DNA of 64,000 nucleotides from Congzhengia minquanensis (GCF_014384785.1 NZ_JACRSU010000002.1:124001-188000); one strand, 5' to 3'; positions 53,257 to 62,693 are shown, counted from the first letter of the stretch. Notes: generated by a model not told the origin, from the letters alone. Numbers and translations are program-made.

Positions 53257-53820
53257 CTATTTTTTATAGCCGCACTTGGGGCAAACTCCGTTTTCGTTTA
53301 AAGCAATGCCACACAACGGACAGCGGTCTATTTTGTTCTTTGTTTCAAATTCTGCCGAAGCCGCGTTTACACCGCTGGTAAATGTAATTTTGGCGATATT
53401 CAGTTTATCCTTTAGCAGATCATAAACCATTTTTATCATGCCCTCAACCGTCATAGTTTCTTTCGTAACCACCAACCGACAGTCCGGATATGCGGTTGCA
53501 AGCTCTGTCTGAAAAGCGGGGCCTTTCATCTGGTTATTTGGCGCACCATTTTTAATGCCCTGCTTTTCATAAACGTCGAGAATGGCAGGCAGCAGAGGGT
53601 CATCTTCTCTTAAAACCAGTGCATGGTCAAAGTTTTTAAGAACTGCCCATGCGGTTTTTTGAATTTCATTGCAAGGAAAAACCATGTTAACGCCTGGTTC
53701 AACAGAATCTTCCACTTCAATTGTTAAAACTCCTGTATGTCCGTGTAAGTACTGCGCTTCCCCTTTAAAACCGTAAAATCTGTGTGCATATTGTAGGTCT
53801 AGTGTTGTAATGCTTCTCAT
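53257..53820 (-). CDS. 6-pyruvoyl-tetrahydropterin synthase/QueD-like protein with zinc ribbon
   Basis: The 187-residue protein has the PTPS/QueD T-fold: zinc-binding His13 in YAHRF and His26 and His28 in LHGHTG, then the DHALVL region and a Glu in KETMTVEGMIK. The Cys that QueD carries four residues before HGH (Cys-x3-HGH) is absent here (AQYLHGH). A C-terminal zinc ribbon CPLCG-x8-CPKCG (167-184) is added. Its reaction is therefore not safely QueD. AAGGAG precedes the ATG. It is downstream of the Fur/PerR gene on the same strand, and no other queuosine gene is in the window. Confidence 0.8.
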   Translation of the reverse strand: MRSITTLDLQYAHRFYGFKGEAQYLHGHTGVLTIEVEDSVEPGVNMVFPCNEIQKTAWAVLKNFDHALVLREDDPLLPAILDVYEKQGIKNGAPNNQMKGPAFQTELATAYPDCRLVVTKETMTVEGMIKMVYDLLKDKLNIAKITFTSGVNAASAEFETKNKIDRCPLCGIALNENGVCPKCGYKK

Positions 53821-53894
53821 AGTAATTCTCCTTTTTGTATTTTATTTACGGATTTTTTGTGTCCGCATACACCTAATTAATTGATAAATATGGT

Positions 53895-54272
53895 TTATTT
53901 CGCACATTTTGGACAAAGGCCCTTAAACATAATATCATAACCGCTGAATTCAAACCCACGGGTATTTCTAATGTTATTTTCCAAGCCATCAACATATTCT
54001 ATGTCTACGTCAAAGATTTTGCCGCATTTTAAACACCTTACATGATGATGTTTATGGCATTGGAAATCAAAACGGTCTGCACCGCCTAAAACTTCTACCT
54101 TTTGAATTGCTCCATTTTCAGACAACTGGTTCAGATTGCGGTAGACTGTCCCTCTGCTGATACTGGGATGTTCTTTTTTGACTGCATCGTAGACTTCATC
54201 TGCAGTGACATGACTCTTTAACTGGTTTACCGCTTCAAAAACTAACGTTTGCTGAATTGTTTTACGTTTCAT
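53895..54272 (-). CDS. Fur-family transcriptional regulator, PerR-like
   Basis: DNA-binding metalloregulator of 125 residues: a winged helix (TADEVYDAVKKEHPSISRGTVYRNLNQL) and a dimerisation domain with the structural zinc site CLKCG...CPKCA. HVTADEVY has the His that matches PerR His37, and RFDFQCHKHHHVRC offers the remaining regulatory-metal ligands, so a peroxide sensor is more likely than an iron regulator. The start at 54272 is the conserved MKRKT position; no ribosome site is visible before it. A longer frame with TTG starts lacks one too. It may control the pterin-synthase-like gene 75 bases downstream. Confidence 0.85.
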   Translation of the reverse strand: MKRKTIQQTLVFEAVNQLKSHVTADEVYDAVKKEHPSISRGTVYRNLNQLSENGAIQKVEVLGGADRFDFQCHKHHHVRCLKCGKIFDVDIEYVDGLENNIRNTRGFEFSGYDIMFKGLCPKCAK

Positions 54273-54324
54273 TAAAGTAAATTTTGTCAATAGATATTTT
54301 TTATTTTTAATAATAAAAAGCAAT

Positions 54325-54360
54325 TAAAAAACGCCTTGAAACACAAATGTTTCAAGGCGC
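54325..54360 (-). terminator. Terminator of tRNA-Ser
   Basis: A perfect 11-bp stem (54332-54342 with 54349-54359) with a six-base loop, followed on the minus strand by six T. It comes right after the tRNA 3' end. Confidence 0.88.
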
Positions 54361-54449
54361 TGGCGGACGGGGTGGGATTCGAACCCACGTGCGGTTGCCC
54401 GCAAACTGATTTCGAGTCAGCCCCGTTATGACCACTTCGATACCCGTCC
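54361..54449 (-). tRNA. tRNA-Ser (anticodon CGA)
   Basis: On the minus strand the gene starts GGACGGG and ends CCCGTCC-G-CCA, so the acceptor stem is perfect and CCA is encoded. GTTCGAATCCC is the T-arm, and CTCGAAA the anticodon loop with CGA. A long variable arm (TTTGCGGGCAACCGCACG region) makes it a class II tRNA, as expected for serine. The total is 89 bases. Confidence 0.95.
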
Positions 54450-54536
54450 ATATTATGTTTTTAAAGAAACACAACAATATATATAATACACTATTTTTAG
54501 AAAAAAATCAACTCTTTTTTTGCTTTTCTATAAAAA

Positions 54537-54570
54537 AAATAAAGCAAGGCAAAGCCTCGCTTTATTTTTT
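54537..54570 (-). terminator. Terminator after ppdK
   Basis: AAAGCAAGGC-aaa-GCCTCGCTTT stem (54541-54560 and on) with one G-U pair on the minus strand, flanked by A/T runs. Confidence 0.8.
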
Positions 54571-54578
54571 AATATAAA

Positions 54579-57203
54579 TTATTTATCAGCCTTAATTTTT
54601 GCCTGTGCTGCTGCTAAACGTGCAATTGGCACGCGGAACGGCGAGCAGGAAACATAAGTCAAACCAACATTGTGGCAGAATTCAACGGTAGACGGATCGC
54701 CGCCGTGTTCGCCGCAGATTCCGAGCTTAATATCCGGTCTGGTCTGTTTGCCCAAGTCACAAGCCATTTTAACCAGTTTGCCAACACCAACCTGGTCAAT
54801 TTTTGCAAACGGGTCGTTTTCATAAATTTTATTGTCGTAGTAAGAATCTAAGAACTTGCCGGCATCATCGCGAGAAAAACCAAATGTCATCTGCGTCAGG
54901 TCATTGGTACCAAACGAGAAGAACTCAGCTTCTTTTGCAATTTCATCAGCGGTCAGGGCAGCTCTTGGAATTTCAATCATTGTGCCGACTTTATATTTTA
55001 AGTTAGAGCCGGCAGCCTTAATTTCTGCATCAGCAGTTTCAACAACCGTCTTTTTCACAAATGCAAGCTCTTTTACTTCACCAACCAGCGGAATCATAAT
55101 CTCAGGAACAATGTTCCAGTCTGGATGCTTTTTAGAAACATTAATAGCCGCCTTGATAACCGCTCTTGTCTGCATTGCAGCGATTTCAGGATATGTTACA
55201 GCCAGACGGCAGCCACGGTGTCCCATCATAGGGTTAAACTCATGCAGACCGGCAATAATTGCTTTAATTTCATCAACTGTTTTACCCTGTGTTTTAGCAA
55301 GCTGTTCAATGTCTTTTTCTTCTGTGGGAACAAACTCATGAAGCGGGGGATCTAAGAAACGGATGTTAACGCCGTCGCCTTCCATTGCTTCGTAAAGTGC
55401 TTCAAAGTCTCCCTGCTGCATGGGCTCAAGCTTTGCCAAAGCCTTTTCTCTCTGCTCAACAGTGTCGGAGCAGATCATTTCACGAATTGCAGCAATTCTG
55501 TCGCTTTCAAAGAACATATGCTCTGTACGGCAAAGGCCAATTCCCTCTGCGCCCAGCGCTCTTGCGCGTTTTGCGTCGTCAGGCGTGTCCGCATTTGTCC
55601 GAACCTGGAGCGTTCTATATTTATCTGCCCAATCCATAATTCTGCCGAATTCGCCGCCAATGGAAGCGTCAACTGTAGGGATAGCGCCGTCATAGATGTT
55701 ACCGGTTGAACCGTCGATAGAAATAACGTCGCCTTCGTGGAATGTCTTTCCTGCCAGTTCGAACTTTTTGTTATCCTCATCCATGTTAATTGCAGAACAG
55801 CCGGATACACAGCATGTTCCCATACCGCGGGCAACAACCGCTGCGTGTGACGTCATTCCGCCGCGGACGGTTAAAATACCCTGAGCGGCTTTCATGCCTT
55901 CAATGTCTTCCGGAGAGGTTTCAAGCCGAACCAAAATAACTTTATCACCGCGGGAAGCCCACTCTTTTGCGTCTTCTGCCGTGAACACAACTTTACCGCA
56001 GGCAGCACCGGGAGATGCAGCCAAAGCTTTGCCAATCGGCTCTGCTTTTTTAATTGCGGCAGCGTCGAACTGCGGATGGAGCAAAGAATCCAGGTTTCTC
56101 GGGTCAATCATTGCAACTGCTTCCTTGTCGGAAATCATGCCTTCGTCAACCAAATCGCAAGCGATTTTTAAAGCGGCAGCAGCAGTTCTCTTACCATTTC
56201 TGGTCTGCAGCATATAAAGCTTTTTGTCCTGAATGGTGAACTCCATATCCTGCATATCTCTATAGTGGTTCTCAAGCTTATGGCAAATTTCAACGAACTG
56301 GTCATACACCTCCGGCATAACCTCTTTTAACTGGTCAATGGGCTGAGGTGTTCTAACACCAGCAACAACGTCTTCGCCCTGGGCATTCATTAAAAATTCG
56401 CCGAACAGCTTCTTTTCGCCGGTTGCCGGGTTTCTTGTAAATGCAACGCCGGTACCCGAGGTGTCGCCCATGTTACCAAACGCCATCATCTGCACGTTAA
56501 CAGCCGTTCCCCAAGAATAAGGGATGTCGTTGTCACGTCTGTAAACATTGGCACGGGGGTTGTCCCAAGAGCGGAACACGGCTTTAATTGCGCCCATGAG
56601 CTGTTCTTTCGGGTCTGTAGGGAAGTCATCACCGATTTTCGATTTATATTCTGCTTTAAACTGGTTTGCCAGCTCTTTTAAATCATCTGCTGTGAGCTCA
56701 ACGTCTTGGGTTACACCCTTCTTCTCTTTCATTTCGTCGATGAGCTGCTCAAAATATTTTTTGCCAACTTCCATTACAACGTCGGAATACATCTGAATAA
56801 ATCTTCTGTAGCAATCCCAAGCCCAGCGCGGGTTACCAGATTTTTTTGCTAACGTTTCAACAACTTCTTCATTCAAACCGAGATTTAAAATGGTATCCAT
56901 CATACCGGGCATAGAAGCTCTCGCACCGGAACGAACAGAAACCAAAAGGGGATTTTCAACATCGCCGAATTTCATTCCTGTAACTTTTTCCATCTTTTCG
57001 ATGTTTTCCATAATCTCTTTTTCAATGTCTTCGCTGATCTTTCTTCCGTCATCATAATAACGGGTACAAGCCTCTGTAGACACTGTGAAACCCTGGGGAA
57101 CAGGTAATCCCAGGCTTGTCATTTCCGCGAGGTTCGCGCCTTTGCCGCCAAGGGTGTTGCGCATTTCTTTGTTACCTTCGCTGAACTGATAAACATACTT
57201 CAT
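54579..57203 (-). CDS. ppdK: Pyruvate, phosphate dikinase
   Basis: Interconverts pyruvate, ATP and phosphate with phosphoenolpyruvate, AMP and pyrophosphate; in Clostridia it can serve glycolysis as the PPi-linked partner of pyruvate kinase or gluconeogenesis. The 874-residue protein has the ATP-grasp N-terminus (NTLGGKGANLAEM), the phosphohistidine swivel domain (GGMTSHAAVVARGMGTCCVSGC, His about 453) and the PEP/pyruvate TIM barrel (LGICGEHGGDPSTVEF). The first codon in the open frame is TTG; the ATG next to it, nine bases after AGGAGG, is chosen. Confidence 0.97.
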   Translation of the reverse strand: MKYVYQFSEGNKEMRNTLGGKGANLAEMTSLGLPVPQGFTVSTEACTRYYDDGRKISEDIEKEIMENIEKMEKVTGMKFGDVENPLLVSVRSGARASMPGMMDTILNLGLNEEVVETLAKKSGNPRWAWDCYRRFIQMYSDVVMEVGKKYFEQLIDEMKEKKGVTQDVELTADDLKELANQFKAEYKSKIGDDFPTDPKEQLMGAIKAVFRSWDNPRANVYRRDNDIPYSWGTAVNVQMMAFGNMGDTSGTGVAFTRNPATGEKKLFGEFLMNAQGEDVVAGVRTPQPIDQLKEVMPEVYDQFVEICHKLENHYRDMQDMEFTIQDKKLYMLQTRNGKRTAAAALKIACDLVDEGMISDKEAVAMIDPRNLDSLLHPQFDAAAIKKAEPIGKALAASPGAACGKVVFTAEDAKEWASRGDKVILVRLETSPEDIEGMKAAQGILTVRGGMTSHAAVVARGMGTCCVSGCSAINMDEDNKKFELAGKTFHEGDVISIDGSTGNIYDGAIPTVDASIGGEFGRIMDWADKYRTLQVRTNADTPDDAKRARALGAEGIGLCRTEHMFFESDRIAAIREMICSDTVEQREKALAKLEPMQQGDFEALYEAMEGDGVNIRFLDPPLHEFVPTEEKDIEQLAKTQGKTVDEIKAIIAGLHEFNPMMGHRGCRLAVTYPEIAAMQTRAVIKAAINVSKKHPDWNIVPEIMIPLVGEVKELAFVKKTVVETADAEIKAAGSNLKYKVGTMIEIPRAALTADEIAKEAEFFSFGTNDLTQMTFGFSRDDAGKFLDSYYDNKIYENDPFAKIDQVGVGKLVKMACDLGKQTRPDIKLGICGEHGGDPSTVEFCHNVGLTYVSCSPFRVPIARLAAAQAKIKADK

Positions 57204-57226
57204 CAATAAAAACCTCCTATTTTTTA

Positions 57227-57241
57227 ATCGGTCTGACCGAT
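57227..57241. promoter_or_regulatory. Palindrome in the ppdK leader, possible operator
   Basis: ATCGGTC-T-GACCGAT is a perfect 7-bp inverted repeat around one base, between the predicted start of transcription and the ribosome site. GGTC-N-GACC half sites resemble the targets of FadR/PdhR-type GntR regulators; no such gene lies nearby. Confidence 0.5.
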
Positions 57242-57283
57242 ATTTTTAACGAATGTTTGGCAGATTTACCCACGCCATATTAC

Positions 57284-57311
57284 ATTATATCATAAATCCA
57301 TAAAAAATCAA
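57284..57311 (-). promoter_or_regulatory. Sigma-A promoter for ppdK
   Basis: On the minus strand TTGATT (57311-57306), a 16-base spacer and TATAAT (57289-57284), giving a leader of about 75 bases. Confidence 0.75.
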
Positions 57312-57326
57312 ATTTTTTTTTACATT

Positions 57327-60300
57327 TTACGAAAGATTTTCAACTGTGACCTGAATTTTTTTGGTTTGTAAAATATCTGCTTCTTTTACATACGCAGTAA
57401 TTTCTGCCGAACCGGCACGCAAGCCTGTAATAGCTTGCCCATTTACACTGACAATATTTTCATTGCTGCTCACCATATAAATTTCGTAGTTTGCACTGTG
57501 ATAAAGCTTTTCTTTTCCGGTTTGAACAAAAAGGTTCAATTCCGTTGTTTCTCCTGTTTTCAGTGTAACGGCTCCGGCCCCGTCAACCTCCTGAAGGCCG
57601 AAGCGGAAATTGTCGCTGTATTTTGGCGTTACACCTGCACGTTCAATTATGTCCAGCGCCTCCTGGGGCCAGTCTGCATCGTTATGAACATGCAAGTCCT
57701 CTACCTTTACATTATAAATTCCGTTGTTTAAGTTTTCATCTGTGGTTGTATAGTTGTTTTTCAAATAAATATCTGTAATCGTGCTCATATGAATATGCAG
57801 CCATCTAGCAGGCATCACAATGTTTTCAGGCGTTCTGTCATTTTTTCTGTACCACACGGGATTTTTGTTTAAATCCACCACGTTGCTTAAAATGTCCCAA
57901 TTCGTTGAACCGTTGTCGGGATAAATCATGCCGTAGCAGTTGCCGGTATCGTACAGATAGTTTTCTGCAAACACGTTGGGGTGTTCTTCCGACCCGTTGG
58001 TGCGGCCCAAAAAGTAAACACCGCCGCCGTCAAATATTTTTGTGTTCATCACCTTATGAATGTAGTTTTGTTTTACCGTAAAGTCCTCTGTAACCGTTTT
58101 GGTGTAGGAGTTCCAGCCCCAGCCTAAGTGCATTCCGCTGTAACAGGTATCGTAAATTTCGTTGTTGTTTATCCTGCTGTTTATTGGAAAGCCGGTTGAG
58201 AGCGCCGCACCGCCTTTATAGTCCACCGCAATTTTATGCATATAGTTGTCCGTCACGTCAATATTTTCCACATAATAAGCCGGGTCTTTCGGGTCACTCG
58301 CGTTGTTTTTGGCTACATCGCCCACCACAAGCGCGCCGCCGGAGATGTCATAAAATTCGTTGCCAACCACTTTGCAGTTTTTCAGGCCGCCTGTCATTTT
58401 CAGCCCCGTCATGCCAAGCCGTGTAAAACGGCAGTTTACAAAGCTGATGTTATTCGCGTTGTCCACATTCACTGCTCCGGGGATAAACTGCTCTTCCCCG
58501 CCGGTATATCCGTTGTTCTGGCCGCAGCAAAAACCACCGGGTCTGCTGGGCACATTCCACGTGGTATTCTCAAAAACAAACCCACGAAATTCTAAGTTGC
58601 GAATTACATCAAAAGCCGAATTTCCGTTTAAATTCAGCATCTTTTCGCAAACCGGCATCACCACGCGAACCTCGTTTATGTTTTCAAACACCCGGGGCTT
58701 ATAATACAGATAACCCTCGTGCCTGTCTAAATACCATTCCCCTTCCTCGTCTAACAGCTCCAGCGCGTTTTCAATATATTCGGGAACCGTGGGCAGACAG
58801 TTGCCCTTTTTCCACTGGTACCCCCAGCCTACAGGCTCCATTGCCACGGTTACGCTTCCGTCTCCGTTGTCTGTCACATTGTCAACGCCACAGTAAGAGT
58901 TGGTCCAATCCTCATAAAACACAAACTCCAGGTCTTCAATATGCTTAAACTCTAACAGCGAGATGTCTGTTGTGGTGTATCCCACTCCTTCATTGCCTAA
59001 ATTTACAGCGTCTTTCAGCTTGCCGCTGCTTTTCGCACGGGTGGCACGAATACCGTCAACAAACAGCTGCCGTGTTTCAACATCTGTGCCCACATAAGAC
59101 CTGTAAATATTCTTTTCTTCGCTCCACAATGAAAAATTGGTTGCTTCCCGCCCGCCGCTGAAGCTTGCCTTGCCTTTCTTTTCAGAAATGTAGTGAATTT
59201 TTAAAGTGTCAGACGTGTCGTTGGGTGTAAAAGTCACCGCGCTTCCGAATGGATATTCCCCCTCTTTAAAGATTACGTATATATCCTCCGAAGCGGTTTT
59301 TAACAGTTCGCGCACCTTTACCTTTGCGCCGCTTAACGATTTTAAGGGTTTTCCCGCTTCTCCGCTGTTAAAGTCCCTGCCGTTTTCCGCATCAACATAT
59401 AAGAAGCTGCCAGAGGTTGTCTTTGTCAGCTCATCTTCCTGCTTTACAGGAGCAAGGTTTTTTTTGTTAAACAGCATAAATTTTGCGCGATGATCATCGC
59501 TGCCAACTGCAACAGACAAAGGCACTTCGTTTCCGGCAATGTTTTCAACATCGGCCGTTTCAATTCCCGTTAACGCGCCCTTATCGTTATAAACGGCAAA
59601 GGCAGACATCAGCATGTTCCTATCCCCTGCTCCCCTGCAAACCGTTTCAGCAGTTAACGATTTTGTTGCATCGGTCCAAATTTCTTCATTAATATTGGTT
59701 ATAATTTTCTGTTCTAACAACGCTTCGCCCTTTGGCTTCCACGTAGAATAAAACGTTTTTCCTACAATTCCATAAATATCTACAGCGTTAATTTCCACCC
59801 GGCAAAGGCCTGCGAAATTCTCGGGCAAATCAAATTTCACCGCCGTTTGATCCTCGGTGTAGCCGTTGTCCATAATAGCAAAGCCATCGCCGAATTTTTT
59901 CATAATCCGGTAGTAAATCCCCACAGCGCTTCCTTTTTTTCCAAATGTCGCCGTAATGTGCTGTTGATTCAGTTCATCGCCGGAAACCGTAACCTGCGAC
60001 GGCACCTCATAGGAATCGTCAATTTCTTCAATATTTATTTCATCTACAGCAAACGTGACTCTGTCTTTCCCTGAACCGGCACGGAAATAAAGATCAGCCA
60101 GACACTGGTCCGGCGTGTTGTTTGCATCCTGATGTACAACTTCAAACTTCTGCCACTCTTTCGTCAAGGCTCCTGCAACATGCTCGCTGTATTTCGGTGT
60201 TCTGTCATCCGTCATGTATGGCGCGCGGTCAAAAATATATTTCATGTCAAGGCCATCTGCATCATCTGAAATGGCTTTTGCATACCAGGTTAATTTATAT

Positions 60301-60968
60301 TTTCTGCCGAACCGGATATCCACCTGTGTTTTTGCACAGTCCCAGTCATAATTCACCGTTGTGCTGATAGCGTGGTGTGTGCCGTTTGCCCCGTCCTCGA
60401 TTCTTGACCCTTCGCTGCCTAATTTCCAGCCTGCTAAATCCGCTTCAAAGCTGCCGTTTGAAACCAAATTTCCTGCAATTGCCGTCTCGTGATATTTCTC
60501 AGACAAAATAAGGCAATCGTCAACCAAAAAGTCTTCCTCGCCGGAAATTGTTAAAAATTGATTGAAGCTCCCGTCGTCCAAAGCCTGACAACTGCCGCGA
60601 AACTGCGTCCAGCCATCTTCCCCCTCTGTGGTTTGTATGTTTGTCACCGCTCGGTCTTCAATAAAAAAAGCAACGCTTCCGGTGGATTTTATCCAGACGG
60701 AAAAGCTGTAAACCACATTTGACTCAGAAAAAAAAGGCAGCAGAACTTTCGGCTCACCGCTGTCTGCAGTAACCAAAAGGCCCTTTCCATACACCCCGCC
60801 GAACTGAATTTTCCCAGTCGCATTTTCAAGCCTGACACCTTCCGGTATGCCGTCTTCAAACTGGTAGCAGGCATAGCCCTCGTCTGATATATCGGCCGCA
60901 GCCGGGAAAATGGGGCACAGCGTAAGCAGCAAAACAAATGATAGAACCAACCACACATACTTTTTCAT
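57327..60968 (-). CDS. Large secreted right-handed beta-helix protein with carbohydrate-binding modules
   Basis: 1213 residues. A signal peptide (WLVLSFVLLLTLCPIFPAAA) is followed by two beta-sandwich modules (about 25-160 and 165-325; the second, NLVSNGSFEADLAGWKLG, is CBM4/9-like), an Ig-like stretch, then a catalytic-type right-handed parallel beta-helix (about 540-1080) opening FLYVDAENGRDFNSGEAGKPLKSL and containing ALELLDEEGEWYLDRHEGYLYYKPR. It ends in a Big-like Ig domain (NENIVSVNGQAITGLRAGSAEITAYV). The helix type resembles GH141-like enzymes and polysaccharide lyases, so it probably cuts a plant or host glycan outside the cell. No cell-wall anchor is seen. The start at 60968 is chosen over ATG 60980 because AAGGAAGG abuts the latter. 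Confidence 0.8.
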   Translation of the reverse strand: MKKYVWLVLSFVLLLTLCPIFPAAADISDEGYACYQFEDGIPEGVRLENATGKIQFGGVYGKGLLVTADSGEPKVLLPFFSESNVVYSFSVWIKSTGSVAFFIEDRAVTNIQTTEGEDGWTQFRGSCQALDDGSFNQFLTISGEEDFLVDDCLILSEKYHETAIAGNLVSNGSFEADLAGWKLGSEGSRIEDGANGTHHAISTTVNYDWDCAKTQVDIRFGRKYKLTWYAKAISDDADGLDMKYIFDRAPYMTDDRTPKYSEHVAGALTKEWQKFEVVHQDANNTPDQCLADLYFRAGSGKDRVTFAVDEINIEEIDDSYEVPSQVTVSGDELNQQHITATFGKKGSAVGIYYRIMKKFGDGFAIMDNGYTEDQTAVKFDLPENFAGLCRVEINAVDIYGIVGKTFYSTWKPKGEALLEQKIITNINEEIWTDATKSLTAETVCRGAGDRNMLMSAFAVYNDKGALTGIETADVENIAGNEVPLSVAVGSDDHRAKFMLFNKKNLAPVKQEDELTKTTSGSFLYVDAENGRDFNSGEAGKPLKSLSGAKVKVRELLKTASEDIYVIFKEGEYPFGSAVTFTPNDTSDTLKIHYISEKKGKASFSGGREATNFSLWSEEKNIYRSYVGTDVETRQLFVDGIRATRAKSSGKLKDAVNLGNEGVGYTTTDISLLEFKHIEDLEFVFYEDWTNSYCGVDNVTDNGDGSVTVAMEPVGWGYQWKKGNCLPTVPEYIENALELLDEEGEWYLDRHEGYLYYKPRVFENINEVRVVMPVCEKMLNLNGNSAFDVIRNLEFRGFVFENTTWNVPSRPGGFCCGQNNGYTGGEEQFIPGAVNVDNANNISFVNCRFTRLGMTGLKMTGGLKNCKVVGNEFYDISGGALVVGDVAKNNASDPKDPAYYVENIDVTDNYMHKIAVDYKGGAALSTGFPINSRINNNEIYDTCYSGMHLGWGWNSYTKTVTEDFTVKQNYIHKVMNTKIFDGGGVYFLGRTNGSEEHPNVFAENYLYDTGNCYGMIYPDNGSTNWDILSNVVDLNKNPVWYRKNDRTPENIVMPARWLHIHMSTITDIYLKNNYTTTDENLNNGIYNVKVEDLHVHNDADWPQEALDIIERAGVTPKYSDNFRFGLQEVDGAGAVTLKTGETTELNLFVQTGKEKLYHSANYEIYMVSSNENIVSVNGQAITGLRAGSAEITAYVKEADILQTKKIQVTVENLS

Positions 60969-61011
60969 GAACGCTACCATACCTTCCTTAAATTGAATAC
61001 TTTATAAGTCA

Positions 61012-61040
61012 ATTATTGCATAAAATATACAACGTGTCAA
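61012..61040 (-). promoter_or_regulatory. Sigma-A promoter of the beta-helix protein gene
   Basis: On the minus strand TTGACA (61040-61035), a 17-base spacer and AATAAT (61017-61012). Confidence 0.68.
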
Positions 61041-61048
61041 TAACAAAG

Positions 61049-61078
61049 AAAGCATCCGGCAAAATAACCGGACGCTTT
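61049..61078 (-). terminator. Terminator after nhaC
   Basis: AAAGCATCCGG (61049-61059) pairs with CCGGACGCTTT (61068-61078), with one wobble. The T-run is short on the minus strand. Confidence 0.65.
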
Positions 61079-61091
61079 CGAGTTTTTAAAT

Positions 61092-62693
61092 TTATTCTGC
61101 AATTTTTCGTTTGGCAGCCGCCTTAATAACGAACAGGGTTGCAAGCATCAGAACAATTGCAATGGGAAGCACAATAAGCCAATTATGAACAAAGCCTGCT
61201 ATAATATAGGAAACGAAAGATACGGCCGCAACAGTCAGCGCATATGGCAACTGTGTGGACACGTGATTAATATGGTTGCACTCCGCGCCGGCAGACGACA
61301 TAATTGTGGTGTCGGAAATGGGTGAACAGTGGTCGCCGCAAACCGCACCTGCAAGGCAGGCAGAAACGCCAATGACCATCATGCTGCTGTCGTTGGGGAA
61401 CACCGCCATAACGATAGGAATTAAAATGCCGAAAGTTCCCCAGGAGGTTCCGGTTGCAAACGCAAGCCCTACAGCCACAACAAAAATGATTGCCGGCAGG
61501 AAATAAGAAAGGCCTGCCGCTGCACCTTCCATAATGTCGCCGACATAATCAGCGGCGCCGAGAAGGCCGGTCATATTTTTGAGCGACGTTGCAAATGTCA
61601 AAATTAAAATTGCGGGAACCATTGCAATAAAGCCTTTTGGCACACATTCCATTGCTTCTTTAAACGTAACAACTCTTCTGCACAGCAGATAGAAAATAGC
61701 AACAATCAGCGCAATAATTCCGCCCCACGGCAAACCGACCGTTGCGTCAGTATTGGCAAACGCATTAATAAATGATTCACCAGACCACATGCCGCCGACA
61801 TAAAGCAACGATAAAATGCAAATTGCAATTAACACAAGAACGGGAAGAATTAAGTCAATCACTTTTCCGCGCGATGAATGTTCTTCATTATTTTGTTCCA
61901 CCCTATCACCGGTTGTGAATAAATCACCCTTTTCAGCATTTTTTTCATGCAGCTTCATGGAGCCGTAATCAAACTTCATTAGTGTAATTGCGATAATAAA
62001 CACAAAGGTGAGAAGCGAATAAAAATTATACGGAATCGCTTTTATGAACAGCGACAATCCCTGTCCTTCGGGCACATAGCTTGAAACCGCCGCAGCCCAG
62101 GAAGAAATCGGCGCAATCATGCAAACGGGAGCTGCCGTTGCGTCAATCAGATATGCAAGCTTTGCTCTTGAAATTTTGTGGCTGTCTGTAACCGAGCGCA
62201 TAACCGACCCAACGGTAAGGCAGTTAAAATAGTCGTCAATAAAAATGAGAACTCCCAGAATAAAGGTAGCCATCGACGCGCCTGTTTTTGACTTAATATG
62301 TTTTTGGGCCCATTTTCCAAATGCCGCAGAGCCGCCCGCCTTATTTATCAGCGCCACAAAAATTCCCAGAACAACAAGAAAAATAAAGATACCGGCTGTT
62401 CCGGAAACTGCTGCAATTAGGCCTTCGTTCAAAATATTGTCCATTGCAGCTACAGGACGGAAGTTTGTAGATAACAATCCGCCTGCCACAATTCCAATAA
62501 ACAGAGAGCTGTAAACCTCTTTTGTGATAAGTGCCAGCCCGATTGCGATAACCGGCGGCAACAGCGACATAAAGGTAGCAGAATAACGGCTTGTGCTTTC
62601 CGGGTCACCGTTGTTCACAGTAAACGCCAACAAAGCAAATACTGCCACCGCAAGAATTCCAAAAATAACTCCGACAATGGTTTTACGTTTCAT
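61092..62693 (-). CDS. nhaC: NhaC-family Na+/H+ antiporter
   Basis: A 533-residue protein with about 12 predicted helices. Family features are FIDDYFNCLTVGSVMRSVTDSHKISRAKLAYLIDATAAPVCMIAPISSW and the later GTSWGTFGILIPIVMAV and CGDHCSPISDTTIMSSAG. A cytoplasmic charged loop lies at about 245-285. NhaC proteins exchange sodium for protons, and some relatives carry metabolites such as lactate or malate. AAAGGGG precedes the ATG. It is a single-gene unit. Confidence 0.9.
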   Translation of the reverse strand: MKRKTIVGVIFGILAVAVFALLAFTVNNGDPESTSRYSATFMSLLPPVIAIGLALITKEVYSSLFIGIVAGGLLSTNFRPVAAMDNILNEGLIAAVSGTAGIFIFLVVLGIFVALINKAGGSAAFGKWAQKHIKSKTGASMATFILGVLIFIDDYFNCLTVGSVMRSVTDSHKISRAKLAYLIDATAAPVCMIAPISSWAAAVSSYVPEGQGLSLFIKAIPYNFYSLLTFVFIIAITLMKFDYGSMKLHEKNAEKGDLFTTGDRVEQNNEEHSSRGKVIDLILPVLVLIAICILSLLYVGGMWSGESFINAFANTDATVGLPWGGIIALIVAIFYLLCRRVVTFKEAMECVPKGFIAMVPAILILTFATSLKNMTGLLGAADYVGDIMEGAAAGLSYFLPAIIFVVAVGLAFATGTSWGTFGILIPIVMAVFPNDSSMMVIGVSACLAGAVCGDHCSPISDTTIMSSAGAECNHINHVSTQLPYALTVAAVSFVSYIIAGFVHNWLIVLPIAIVLMLATLFVIKAAAKRKIAE

